This document shows, piece by piece, positions 1 to 10,771 of a stretch of 64,000 nt of DNA. Below the pieces are notes generated by a model that saw only the letters and a program-made list of their open reading frames with translations, searched no databases and was not told where the DNA came from. The position numbers and the translations under genes were made by a program. This DNA comes from Paramecium pentaurelia (Eukaryota; Ciliophora; Oligohymenophorea; Peniculida; Parameciidae), in contig CAJJDO010000159.1 in the NCBI GenBank assembly GCA_905183005.1, positions 182,448-246,447 on the forward strand, read 5' to 3'. Each line of letters begins with the position of its first letter. Position 1 is the first letter of the stretch.

Positions 1-147
1 TGATTACCTTAGATTATAATTAGATTCAGAGGATTGAGTCTTTTCTTATTCCAAATAAGAGATTTGGTCATTTATAGATTAAGCATAATCTAACCAAGTC
101 TTCAAAATCAATTTATAAGCATATTTTAATAATTCATCCCAGAATGA
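1..147 (+). CDS. Possible 3' end of an upstream gene
   Basis: A frame open from base 4 to a TGA at 145-147 would encode about 47 residues rich in Ile, Leu, Phe and Gln. It has no start codon inside the window and no recognisable motif. Orientation and position fit the tail of a gene lying left of the window, but AT-rich DNA gives frames of this length by chance. Confidence 0.22.
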
Positions 148-251
148 GGATACTAATCTTAATTAAGATTAATCTTAAGGTGTTAGAAAATAAAGAATTT
201 GTAATGAGCAAACTATGCCTAATTACATAAAATTGAATTATAAATAATAAA

Positions 252-1133
252 ATGTAGCAGAATCCATCTTAATTTGATTTATAGAAGTTCCAATAAAACT
301 ATTAATTTAACAATAAAGAAATAATTGGAAAAGGCTTTGATTCTATTGTTTATAAGGTCATAAAAAAATAAGATGGAAGTTTATATGCATTAAAACTAAC
401 AAGTTTTAAGGACTTATAACACAAATTTAATTTTTAACAAGAAATAAGACTCTTATATCATTTAGATCATGATCATATAGTAAAATTCTATGGAAATAGT
501 TTGGATGGTAGTTGTATATTGATAGAATATATGCCTTATGGACATCTTGCAAAATTGATTGATATTGGATTAGATTTACGAATAATAAAATCAATAGTAA
601 ATTAAGTTATGAATGCTATACAATATTTACATTCAAGAAATGTAGTACATGGTGATATTAAACCAGAAAATGCATTAATTTCTAAGGATTTTGTTATCAA
701 AATTTGTGATTTTGGATTTGCCATTATTGCTAATTAACCTAATACTAAATTAAGAGGTGGTAGTGAAGGTTATACAGCACCTGAATTACTAATAAATGAA
801 AATTATGATCCTAAAAAATGTGATATGTTTTCTTTGGGAGTCCTCTTTTTTGTTTTATATATGGGTTATCGACCATTTTTAAGTACACATCCATAGAAAT
901 AAGATAAATTTTGGAATTTTATCAAAAATAAAGAATGGGATAAATTCTGGAAAATATTCGATCCTAAAAAATAAGATGTTGGATTTAAGAATTATATATA
1001 GAAATTATTATGTGCTGATCCTAATGAGAGATATACAATTGAAGAAGCTTTATAAGATAATTGGTTTAAAAGCAATCAATATACAGTAAAAGAATTAGCA
1101 CAATAACTAAGAATGCTTTTAATTAAATAGTGA
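252..1133 (+). CDS. Protein kinase with an HGD catalytic loop
   Basis: An intronless 293-residue protein that is almost entirely a eukaryotic protein kinase domain. Visible motifs, in order, are a glycine loop GKGFDSIV, the ATP-anchoring lysine in YALKL, the catalytic loop VVHGDIKPEN, the metal-binding DFG in ICDFGF, an activation-segment end TAPELL in the place of APE, and the DMFSLG helix. The catalytic aspartate and lysine are kept, but the usual HRD arginine is glycine, so activation-loop phosphorylation may not be needed. An in-frame TGA at 234 precedes the ATG, fixing the start. The C-terminal tail is short and lacks other domains. Ser/Thr specificity is likely from the DIKPEN loop; the subfamily and substrate are unknown. 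Confidence 0.9.
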
Positions 1134-1339
1134 TATTTTTTTGATTAACCATTTGTTTAATATGAAGTAAATTGTATAATCTAATGATATATCAAAATTC
1201 TTTTAAATTATTATTTCATATTCAATATGATTTACAACAACAAATATTTTGATTCTTTAATTTAATAGTTTCTCTTGAAGAATAATTAGTATACATTAAA
1301 TAAAAATAGTATCAAAATTGTAAAATAAACTCAAAATGT

Positions 1340-1741
1340 TCATCCTTATTTCTATACTTTTGGATACACTGAGCAATTTCTTTTCAAAATTGGCTTTAAT
1401 TATTATTCAGTTAATTATTGTTCATTATTAATATAATGTTAGTTTCTGAAGTTAACTTTCATTATATCAAGATTTGAAATTTGAGAAAGAGTTTCTTTGA
1501 TTTATAAGACTTCATCATTTGGATCATATACACATACTGTAACACAATTATCAAATTCTATTGAGTAATTCTTGCCTTTTGTAATCTACCTACCTTTTGC
1601 ATCATACCTTTATTATTCTTTAATCAAGAATTAATTATTCAAAACTTAACTAAAAACTTCATCTGATACTGTATCATCATCTGGTCCTACTTTTATATTA
1701 AGTTTTAACAGTAATTTAGGACCAATATTTGATTTCTGCAT
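1340..1741 (-). CDS. Hypothetical protein, 133 aa
   Basis: A single open frame of 133 residues without an intron, convergent with the kinase gene upstream and ending 206 bp after it. The start is the ATG at 1741; it opens with MQKSNIGPK and contains an acidic stretch PDDDTVSDE and several Gln pairs. I see no signal peptide, membrane segment or known motif. Its reality rests on the long frame with mixed amino-acid usage. No function can be given. Confidence 0.6.
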
Positions 1742-2458
1742 TATAATTTAATATTTAGTATATTAATTGATGCTTATTCGATTTATTCTTAAATTCTAGT
1801 TTCTTATTAGATCACAAAAGAGTTATATATATCATATAATCAAATACCAATAATTTAGATACATTTCATTTTAGTCTATTATTAATCATAAGAAAATTTA
1901 TATATCAAATGATAGATAATCCATAAATTGAGTTATTAAAATATACTGAAAATTATATGTAAATATTAAATTTATATATATATATATAATTAGAGGAGAT
2001 GTATATAATATATTGATTTAATCCTAAACTAAGTTGGTAAAATTTAATTAAAGAAAATTATTATTATAATTAATAATATTAAATGAAATAAATCTAAATA
2101 CATTCTTAGAAATATTAACTCTATTGAAATAATCATAGGAATTATTAAAACAATATTTATAGAAAACATAAATTATATAAAAATAAAACCATTTTATATT
2201 AATAATAATATAGATAGATAATTTTAAGTTAATTATTTAAATTAAAATATCAACTAGTTTATAATCTTTTTTTAAATACTTATAAATGAGAAATATTAAA
2301 ATAATCAAATAATTTTTAATATATATTTAATGTTCTTATAATAAATGAAGTTATGTTCAAAAGTTAAAAAGTATTTTATAATAAAAATAATATAGATTAT
2401 ATTAATATTATTATTAAGTAAAAAAAAAATATAATAATAATTAAATTTTACTAAATAA
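1742..2458. other. AT-rich intergenic stretch
   Basis: Two divergent genes flank this 717-bp stretch, so both promoters should lie in it. It is extremely AT-rich, with a TA dinucleotide tract near 1975-1990, and I see no open frame worth calling and no structured RNA. Confidence 0.5.
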
Positions 2459-3776
2459 ATGAGTGCAGAAAATGAAATTCAAGAAGAAAGAACCTAAGGT
2501 GAATAATTTGAAAATTGGAAATAGAATGTCCCATTTATGTATGAGATCTGTATTAGCCACTAAAATAGTTGGCCATCTCTTACAGTAACTTGGTTAAATG
2601 ATATTGAAATGTTATTCTATTTTAACTAAATTTAGAGATCAAAATAATAATGAAGTTCATAAATTAATTGTAGCTACTTAAACAGCTAAATAAGAATAAG
2701 AATTCATTAATATACTTAAAGTTTCACTTCCATAATACACAGAAGAAGACTTTGATGCTCCAGTCTTAAATAATATATGTAATGATATATAATCTTGATT
2801 TTAAAAGGGAAAACACAACCAGTAGGTAAGATAACATAAGAATCATAAATTCCAGTATAACATGAAATCAATAAGATTAGATAATAGCCAATGAGTAAAT
2901 ATATTTTTGCAGCATAAACTAGTGTTGGTGAAATAAGTATAAAATATTATATTAAATAATAAAAGGTATTTATGATATAAATAAACATCAAAAAGTATTA
3001 GCTTTAAAAGGATAAGAAAGAGAAGGTTATGGATTATCATGGAATCCTAAAAATTAAGGACATCTATTATCAGCTAGTTATGATAAAAAAATATATTATT
3101 GGGATATAACAACTGGATAATTAGTAAAATCTTACAATTTCCACAATTAAGAAGTTGAAGATGTATGTTGGCATCCATAAGATCCAAATCTATTTATATC
3201 TTGTTCTGATGATAGAACATTTGCAATGTAAATAAATACTTTAATATATTAGATGCGATACTCGTACATAATAAGGAATGAAAATCTAATAAGAAGCTCA
3301 CTCATAAGAGATAAATTGTATCTAATTTAATCAATTGGAACCAAGATATTTTGCTACAGGTTCAAATGATGCAGAAGTTAAAATGTTTGATATTACAAAA
3401 CCAGAAAATTAGATTTATTCATTTTCAAATCATGAAGATGCTATTTATACTCTTTAATGGTCTCCTCATAAAAAGAATTTACTTGCTTCAGGTTCAGTAG
3501 ACAGTAAAGTTATTTTATGGGATTATCTAAAAGTTGGTAAATCATAGGATAGAGATTTAGATAAAGATGGACCATCTGAAGTAGTGGTAATTATAAATAA
3601 ATTAATAATTTTAGTTTTATCATGGTGGTCATAGATCAAAAGTGAATGATTTATCATGGAATCCTAATCATAAGAATTTAATAGCAAGTGTAGAAGCTGA
3701 TAAAAATATGTTATAAATTTGGAAGATATAACCTTAATTATGGATGGATGAAGAAGGTGATGAATTAATTAATTGA
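2459..3776 (+). CDS. RBBP4/RbAp48-type histone-binding WD40 protein
   Basis: Spliced length 393 residues, close to the 400-430 usual for RBBP4/7, MSI1 and CAF-1 p48 proteins. These beta-propellers bind histones H3/H4 and serve chromatin assembly, deacetylase and Polycomb complexes in the nucleus. The N-terminal signature is clear: FENWKQNVPFMYEICISH followed by WPSLTVTWL. WD repeats follow, for example LSWNPKNQGHLLSASYD, VCWHPQDPNLF and LQWSPHKKNLLASGS, and the C-terminal blade HGGHRSKVNDLSWNPN matches the family. Five introns are inferred at 2611-2635, 2779-2807, 2937-2965, 3228-3252 and 3587-3614 (25-29 nt); removing them keeps the frame and restores the WD blades. Which complex it serves cannot be told from sequence. 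Confidence 0.93.
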
Positions 3777-3865
3777 TTATTATATCTCTTATTTATTATA
3801 TTATTCTTTTATTATCTAATATAATTATAATTAAATAATTATATATATATATATATATAAATTAT

Positions 3866-6154
3866 ATGATTAAAACTCCAATAAAAGTAATAGTACGTAC
3901 AAGACCAACTGTTGAATTTGCTTATAAAAATATCAATATCAATGAGAATACTGGACATATTGCAATCAATATACCAAAATCAGCAGAATAAGGTATTAAT
4001 GTTGATTTTACATTTGAAAGGATTTGTAAATCATTAATAAGAAGATTGGGGCTTTACTTTTGATAAGGTTCTTTAGAATGCAAGTTAAGAGGTTGTGTTT
4101 GACATATGTGGAAAAGAATTAATACACAGTGCTCTTGGTGGGTATTCTGGAACCATAATGGCATATGGGTAAACAGGAGCAGGAAAGACATTTACAATGA
4201 TGGGATCTCAAATTGATTATAAATATAGAGGAATGATGCCAAGATGCATAAGTTTACTGTTTCAAGAGATAGAAGCTAGATATGAATAATAAATTACAGT
4301 AGGAGTTTCATATCTAGAGATTTATAATGAAATGATGTATGATTTATTGGCTGGAGGAGATTAAAAGTAAATATATTAATACTATATAATAGTACTGGTT
4401 TAGCTATTTAGGAAGACAATAATGGATATGTATTAGTAAAAGGGTTGACAATAAAAAAGTGTTAAACTGAAGAAGATGCAATAGCATAATTATTTGAAGG
4501 TGAAACAAATAGAACAATAAGTGAACATAAACTTAATAAGGCATCATCTAGATCTCATTGTGTATTTACAGTCCATTTAGAGATAAGATCAAGAGTTGAA
4601 TCAGCTGAAAAAGTTATTATTAGTAAATTGAATCTAGTGGATTTGGCAGGATCTGAAAGAACAAAGAAAACAGGATCAGAAGGTAGAACTCTATTGGAAG
4701 CTTAATTCATTAATAAATCACTTTCATTTTTAGAATAAGTAGTAGTAGCATTATCAGAGAAATAAAGAGATCATATTCCATATAGATAAAGCAAATTAAC
4801 AAATCTTCTTAAAGATTCAATTGGAGGAAATAGTAAGACTGTTATGATAGCTAATATATGGCCAGAGAAACATTAATTAGAAGAAACTATATCTACTTTG
4901 AAATTTGCATAAAGAATGATGAAAGTTACTAATGAATCATCTATAAGAGTAAATTTAGATCCACATGTATTGATAAAAAAATATGAAAAAGAAATAAAAG
5001 ATTTAAGATAAGAATTAGCAATGCATGATACATTGGCTAATAGAGGTAGAATATAATATGAACCATATACACCTGAATAATAATACAAATAATAATAAAT
5101 AGCATAATAATTTTTGAATGGAGAACTTGAAGATATTGATATAGATTCATTAAGATAAGTTAAAGAATTATTCTTTTAATTTAGAAATCTCTATAGAAAT
5201 TTAGTTAAAGATTTGGAAAATAAAAATTATATTCCAAGAACAGAAAAAGAACCTGATGTTTCAAAAAAGAAGAGTGATTAAGTAAAACCAGTAGAAAGTG
5301 TTGGAATGGAAGAAAATAAACATGGATTTGGTTTAGGTAAAGCTAGAAAAGATGCTAAACCAACTACAAATATAGAAAATTTAGTAAATATTCCAAAAGA
5401 TGAATTTAAATAAGTAGATGATAAGGCATAATAAGAAATAAGGAAAGAAAGTTAAATAACAGAAGCTAATAAAGAATCTACAATTGAAAAGAGGATTGTT
5501 AATGTAGATAAATAATAAGCATTTTCTGATTTTAAAAATAAAGAAGGATCTTCAATTAATTAATCTATAATAGAAAATATTGTAAATTTATAAAGTTCAT
5601 ATTTAGAATCAATTAAAAGAGAAGAAAGATAATATTTTAATACTTTCAGAAGTTTCAATTTAACTTAAAAATTCAATAGAGTCAAATAAAGCAATTATTG
5701 CATAGAAATAATAGAATAAAAATTAGGAAGTAATATAATAAAAATATAAATTAATAGGAAATAGCTTAAGGAATTATAGATGAAGAAGAATATGGAACTT
5801 TGAAAGAATTAAAAGATTTAAAAAAGAAACTAAAATAAAATTAAGATACTATAAGAAATTTAAAGTCTGAAATAAATACGATAGATTAGAATATTATTTA
5901 AGTATTGTGTTATCTTGAGACATTAGTCAAAAGCAGCTTTGGTATAAAAATTTGAAGAACATTTTCTTAAGAAATATGGATTAACTTTATAAGATATAAA
6001 TAATCCACTTGTAAATTAAAAAGAAGAGGAATATTCAATTAATGATCCTTCAGAATAGGATGATGTAGATTAAGATGCTTTAGCTTATATAAGAGCAAAA
6101 AATAAAGTTACATAATTATAGAAGGCAAGAAAATAAGAAAAAATGCACAAATGA
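3866..6154 (+). CDS. Kinesin-9 (KIF9-type) motor protein
   Basis: Spliced length 717 residues. The motor domain is N-terminal (about residues 4-345), with P-loop YGQTGAGKTFTM, switch I region NKASSRSHCVF and switch II VDLAGSERTKKTGSEG. Kinesin-9 motors work in motile cilia, on the central pair in algae. Family assignment comes from details shared with KIF9: the NHQQEDWGFTFD segment before the P-loop, the ALGGYSGTIMAYG strand, and the neck region ending in HDTLANRGRI. A coiled-coil, Gln-rich stalk follows, ending near IIDEEEYGTLKELKDLKKK, also a KIF9 landmark. Introns are inferred at 3993-4020, 4367-4392, 5652-5679, 5730-5757 and 5902-5926. The gene begins 89 bp after the RBBP4 gene. Confidence 0.93.
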
Positions 6155-6218
6155 TAAATGTATTTATCTATAATAAATCCTTATGAATAAATGTTTTATT
6201 TTTATAATATCTTTTATT

Positions 6219-6953
6219 TCATTTTATTCCTTTTTTAAGAAGCTTTTCTTAAATTTCTGATAGACTTAAATTTTCTGTTTCCTCATAGAAAGTATTGAAA
6301 TCATAATTGATATCTTTAAATTCTTCGTAAGGATTTTAACATATAGTCAAATAAAGTATGAGTAAATTAGCTTCTGTTTCTTTACTATTTAAATTTTTAA
6401 TAATTTTTAAGTTTTCTACAATTACATCTCTATATAACATATGAAAAGTATCATTAGCTTCAAAATTATTATTACGAATTGATAAGAAATTTCTTATCAT
6501 ATTTGTTGTTTAACTTGATGCTTTTCCATTTTATAATTCTTCTTATTAAACTTAATTGCATTTCTTAGAGATTTCAGAAAAGAATTCAGATGAATGTTTC
6601 ATATCCATTTAAATCAATTATATTAGTTTTTAATATTCCTAATTTTATAAATTTTATTTAAATACTTAAGAAACCAAAAATCTTCCCCAAGTTTCCTTAT
6701 CAAATTTATCATGTTCCTTTCTTGATAATTATTAATTAACTCTTTCTAAATGTACCATCTAATTTTTAGCTATTAAATATATTAATCTAAAGTAATTATC
6801 ATTAGCTAATTAAAGCATTTAAATAGTTTATAATTTTATTACTTTTTATATTACAAAATTAAAGAAAAATGCAATATTTCTCTCAAATAAAAAGTAATTA
6901 TTGTATTTCAACATAGCATCTCTTCTTTTTTTCTCATTTCTATAATTACTCAT
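6219..6953 (-). CDS. Hypothetical helical protein, about 235-244 aa
   Basis: The frame is open from the ATG at 6953 to the TGA at 6219, convergent with kinesin-9. A 27-nt stretch at 6639-6665 has good intron ends and may be removed without changing frame, giving 235 residues. The product is Lys/Glu/Gln/Asn-rich and probably largely helical, with segments such as RKEHDKFDKETWGRFL. I see no membrane segment and no known motif. It is likely expressed, given codon usage like that of its neighbours. Confidence 0.65.
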
Positions 6954-6983
6954 TATTATTTCACCCTAATTATAAATTAATAA

Positions 6984-8174
6984 TCAAACATTTTATTCAG
7001 AGTCAAATTAACCTGAAAATTTTGCTGATTACGATCTTGCTTCTGATGATGCATCTAAAGTTGATTAATTAGAGTTTTCTAATGTATTTATAGGATTCTT
7101 AGCCAGATATCCTACAACCAAATTTTAATCAATATATAATTTATTCAAACTAATTGATTTAGATACCTCATCTATTTATATATATTTAAAATCCTATACC
7201 TTTTTCTCTAAGAATATTTCTCATGTTTTCTTTCATTCTCTCTTCATCTATCTTTATTGTAGGATCTTCAAATACACCTTCCCATGATATTCTATCCTTC
7301 TCTTAAACCCTTAACATTAATGTAATAAGTTCCTTAACTTTCTATGATCTAACAGGTTTAGGCAAGAATTTAAGAGGCTAAATTTAACATTAGATATACT
7401 TATTTTTTAATATTCTCTAATAGTTAAAATGCTGTTTCAGCTGCCCATGGTGGTCGACCATACAGAAGTTCATAAAACATAACCCCAACAGACCAGACAT
7501 CACATTTAGCTGAGAAAGGCTAACCTTCCAAGATTTATGGTGCCATATAGAGAGGTGAACCAAGTCTAGATAAATAGGCAGGATCTAAATAAGTAATTTG
7601 AAATATCTATTACCATTCATTTCACTGTCCATAACTCTAGCAAAACCAAAGTCAGTGATTTTTGCAACACCTTAATGAAGAAGAATATTAGCAGGTTTAA
7701 TATCTCGATGTATGATTTTTTGTTTGTACAACCTTTTAAATCCTTCTACAATGTGTTTAATAAATATGACTGCTTCTAACTAAAAGAATCAGAATATAAA
7801 TATACTTCACTGAGTCGCTTTTCATCCTTTTTAGCCATATATTCTTTAAGATCACCATCAGCACAATATTCAAGGAACATATACAAATAATTGTTTGTTC
7901 TTGCTACATCAAATAATCTCACGATATTTGGATGATTAATTTTCTATAAAATAGCTATTTCTCTCTTTATTAGTTCAATCATTTTAGGTGTGTCTGAAAT
8001 TGTCTAATAAATAAACTGAGTATTTACAGCAATCTTTATCGTTTTGACAGCCACTTATTTGGTTTCATCCTCCTACAAAAATCCTCTAAACACTGTACCA
8101 TAGGCTCCCTATCCCAAAGTTTTATTGACGACAACATATTTGTCTATTTTTTTGGTTGTCCAATCTTCACTCAT
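6984..8174 (-). CDS. Ser/Thr protein kinase, ULK/ATG1-like
   Basis: Spliced length 361 residues. The kinase domain starts at about residue 12: glycine loop LGQGAYGTVF, VAVKTIKI, catalytic loop IIHRDIKPANILL, DFG in KITDFGFARV, and activation-segment end GSPLYMAPQILEG, with Gln in place of the usual APE glutamate, as in many ciliate ULK-like kinases. A VWSVGVMFYELLYGRPPW segment completes the large lobe. ULK/ATG1 kinases start autophagy in other eukaryotes, but this clade is greatly expanded in ciliates, so the role here is open. Introns are inferred at 7780-7805, 7585-7613, 7378-7399 and 7172-7199; the 22-nt one sits at the short end of the range. The C-terminal tail (about 75 residues) is Ser/Asn-rich and has no domain I recognise. 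Confidence 0.88.
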
Positions 8175-8264
8175 TTATAGAAAACTAAAATAAATTAATA
8201 TTCCAAAAAACTTTCTAATATTTTTTGATAAATATATACTAAGGATATATAAATTAGTATCACA

Positions 8265-8348
8265 GCCTGTTTGCCCGAGCTGGTTAAGGGGGCAGACTTA
8301 AGATCTGCTGGAGTCTACTCCGCGTCGGTTCGAATCCGACAGCAGGCA
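8265..8348 (+). tRNA. tRNA-Leu (anticodon UAA)
   Basis: A complete 84-nt cloverleaf. The acceptor arms GCCTGTT and AGCAGGC pair. The anticodon stem GCAGA/TCTGC encloses the loop CTTAAGA with anticodon TAA, reading the TTA leucine codon. The long variable arm (TGGAGTCTACTCC) is typical of tRNA-Leu, and the T arm is GTCGG-TTCGAAT-CCGAC. CCA is not encoded. Anticodon TAA should not be confused with the TTA anticodon of the ciliate suppressor-like tRNA-Gln. Confidence 0.96.
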
Positions 8349-8349
8349 A

Positions 8350-8356
8350 TTTTTTT
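8350..8356 (+). terminator. RNA polymerase III terminator of the tRNA gene
   Basis: A run of seven T starts two bases after the discriminator base of the tRNA, the normal pol III stop. Confidence 0.8.
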
Positions 8357-9023
8357 AATTTTATTCATAATAGCTAATTATATATATTTTATAACAAAAA
8401 ATAATTAATATAATAAAGTTCTATATTCTTAATTATTGTTTTCAATTACAATTATCAGATTGAATTTAAATATCAAAAACTTTAATTTATTAATCAAATT
8501 TTATTGATAAATAAAACATTTAGGAAATTATAATTCTTAATTCTTAGTCAAATATATATTAAGATATTTATAAAAAAAGAAAAGAAATTTATTTTAATAA
8601 TATATTCTTAGAATTTAATTATATGATAATAGATATAATACTGAATTTAATACATATTAATAGTTAAAATAATAAATGATTTAATTTATTTAATAGGAAA
8701 TATAAAAATAATATTATTTACTTATAGGTGTTTGAGTAATTAATAAAAATAATATATAAATTATTTTATGATTTCAATTAAATATTATAAATATATGATT
8801 TGAATAGATATAATAAATTATGATCTAATTAAATTATCTAAAATAATCATTAAATAACTTAATTTTGGCTAATATTATTAAATATATATATTATAATGAG
8901 TTAAACTTTTAGTAATTATTTTTAAGAAGTAATTATAATGTTAAATTTTTAATTAGAAAATAGATAATTCGAAATATAAAATAAAAGGTTATTATAAATA
9001 ATATAATCATCATTATATAAAAA
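8357..9023. other. AT-rich intergenic stretch
   Basis: About 670 bp of highly AT-rich DNA between the tRNA and the PP2C gene. I see no open frame beyond chance and no RNA-like element. Confidence 0.5.
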
Positions 9024-10326
9024 ATGTTCAATAAATTTGGTTAATAACTAAGACCATTAGGTAATAGATCCTCCTCTGAAACTAAAAAGGAATAATCTAA
9101 CCAAAAATAACATATTCAAATAATTCAAAAGAGATAAAGGAGTGAATCCAGAGGAGATTCAAATGAAGAATAGAAATCACTTATTTAGAGTGTACCTGCA
9201 TAAAGGGCAAATGTAAGATTACCTGATTTAAACAAATCAAAAAAATAAATTGAAAAGTCAACATCAGGAAGTGATATTACAAAAAAACCTCCTCTTCTTA
9301 AAAGTAGAATTATAATAGATTCTAAATAAAGATAACAATAATAATAATAATAACATGCTTTATATCAATCAATTCCTATAAAGAGTTAAAAAGAAGAGAG
9401 TATTTAGCATTTGTAATAATAAAGACAAAAAATGAAGATCTCCTATTTTAGTTAATCACGACCTGGTTTTGATGGAATATCAGAGAAAACAAATTAAGAT
9501 AGAGAACTTTGTTTATAATTTGATGATAATAATTATGCTTTTGTTGTACTGGATGGACATGGTATGGATGGAGAACATGTCAGTAGTTATGTTAAGGAAC
9601 AAATGAAATGTAAAAAATAAATATATATATAAATATGTAGATAATTTGAATAAGTTTTATAAGGTGTTTGATTTTTAAAAGATATTCTCTGATATCCATT
9701 AAAAAATGAAATTATAAACAGAATTTGGATGTTAATTCTCAGGAACAACTGCAACTGTAATATTATTAAAAGAAAATATTATTTAATGTGGATGGGTAGG
9801 TGATAGTAGAGCCATTCTAGTAAGAAAAAATCAAGATTTATCTGTTATTGAATTATCAACAGATCATAAACCTCATTTGGAAGGTGAAAGATAAAGAATA
9901 GAATAATGTGGAGGAGTTGTAGATACATATCATTTACCAAGTGGAGCACCTATAGGTCCATCAAGAGTATGGGCTAAAGGAGCATAATTTCCAGGTTTAG
10001 CAATGAGTAGAAGTTTAGGGGATGTGGTTGCTGCATCTATTGGAGTATCATAAATACCTGAATTAAAATTAGTAGATATGGTGAATAAAGAGGATTTATT
10101 TATTGTATTAGGATCTGATGGAATCTGGGAATTTTTAGATAATTAAACTGTATTATGAGTTTAAATAATCAAGATAGCAGATATGGTTTATCCATTTTAT
10201 ACGAAGAAAGATCCTTAAGGTGCTTGTTAAAAGATTATTTAGGAAGCTGTGGCTGCATGGAAAGCCCATAGTGAGGGTATAGATGATATTACTGCAATAG
10301 TTATATTCTTTTAATATGAATTATGA
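9024..10326 (+). CDS. PP2C-family protein phosphatase
   Basis: Spliced length 415 residues. PP2C enzymes are Mg/Mn-dependent Ser/Thr phosphatases. The catalytic domain begins near residue 140 after a basic, Gln-rich N-terminal extension. Metal-binding motifs are visible: NQDRELCLQF, VVLDGHGMDGEHV, SGTTATVILL, WVGDSRAILV, STDHKPHLEGERQRI, AMSRSLGDVVAA, VLGSDGIWEFL and, near the end, DDITAIVIFF. All the aspartates expected for the binuclear centre are present. Introns are inferred at 9610-9640 (31 nt) and 10150-10173 (24 nt; contains an in-frame TGA if unspliced). The N-terminal 130 residues carry basic and Ser-rich runs and look disordered. Substrate unknown. Confidence 0.92.
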
Positions 10327-10771
10327 TAACATAATTTAGTATTTACTATCTTCATTCTTTTATATATATTTAATTCCTTTATGAACCATTCTATTTATTT
10401 AAATACTATTCTTTTGATGTATAATTATACATATTTTCATAGATATTTTAAATATTTTGGAGCAATAGAGTGTTGTAATATTTTGTCAGTAAGCCTTTGA
10501 GTCTCAACATAACTTAAATAATTTCATATAATATTTTATTTATTTATTAAATACTTATAATGAATTTTTTATTGAATATAAATGAGAATTTACTAATCAA
10601 TAATCCATAAATATTATTGAGTAATATAATAATAGTATATAATAAATAATAATAATATATGAATAAATAGTAATTGTAATTGTAAATATATATTTATAAA
10701 TGATAGAGTTATTATTATTACTTAATAAAATGTATATATAATAGGCACGTAAAACAAACATTACATATTTT
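10327..10771. other. Intergenic stretch between convergent genes
   Basis: About 445 bp between the PP2C stop and the stop of the LRR gene on the other strand. It has TAA/TAG-rich runs but no frame with a sensible protein on either strand. Confidence 0.45.

Noticed and set aside
3993..4021. A possible one-base frameshift in kinesin-9 before the P-loop.
   Set aside because: A 28-nt intron at 3993-4020 produces the conserved NHQQEDWGF segment without any sequence error.
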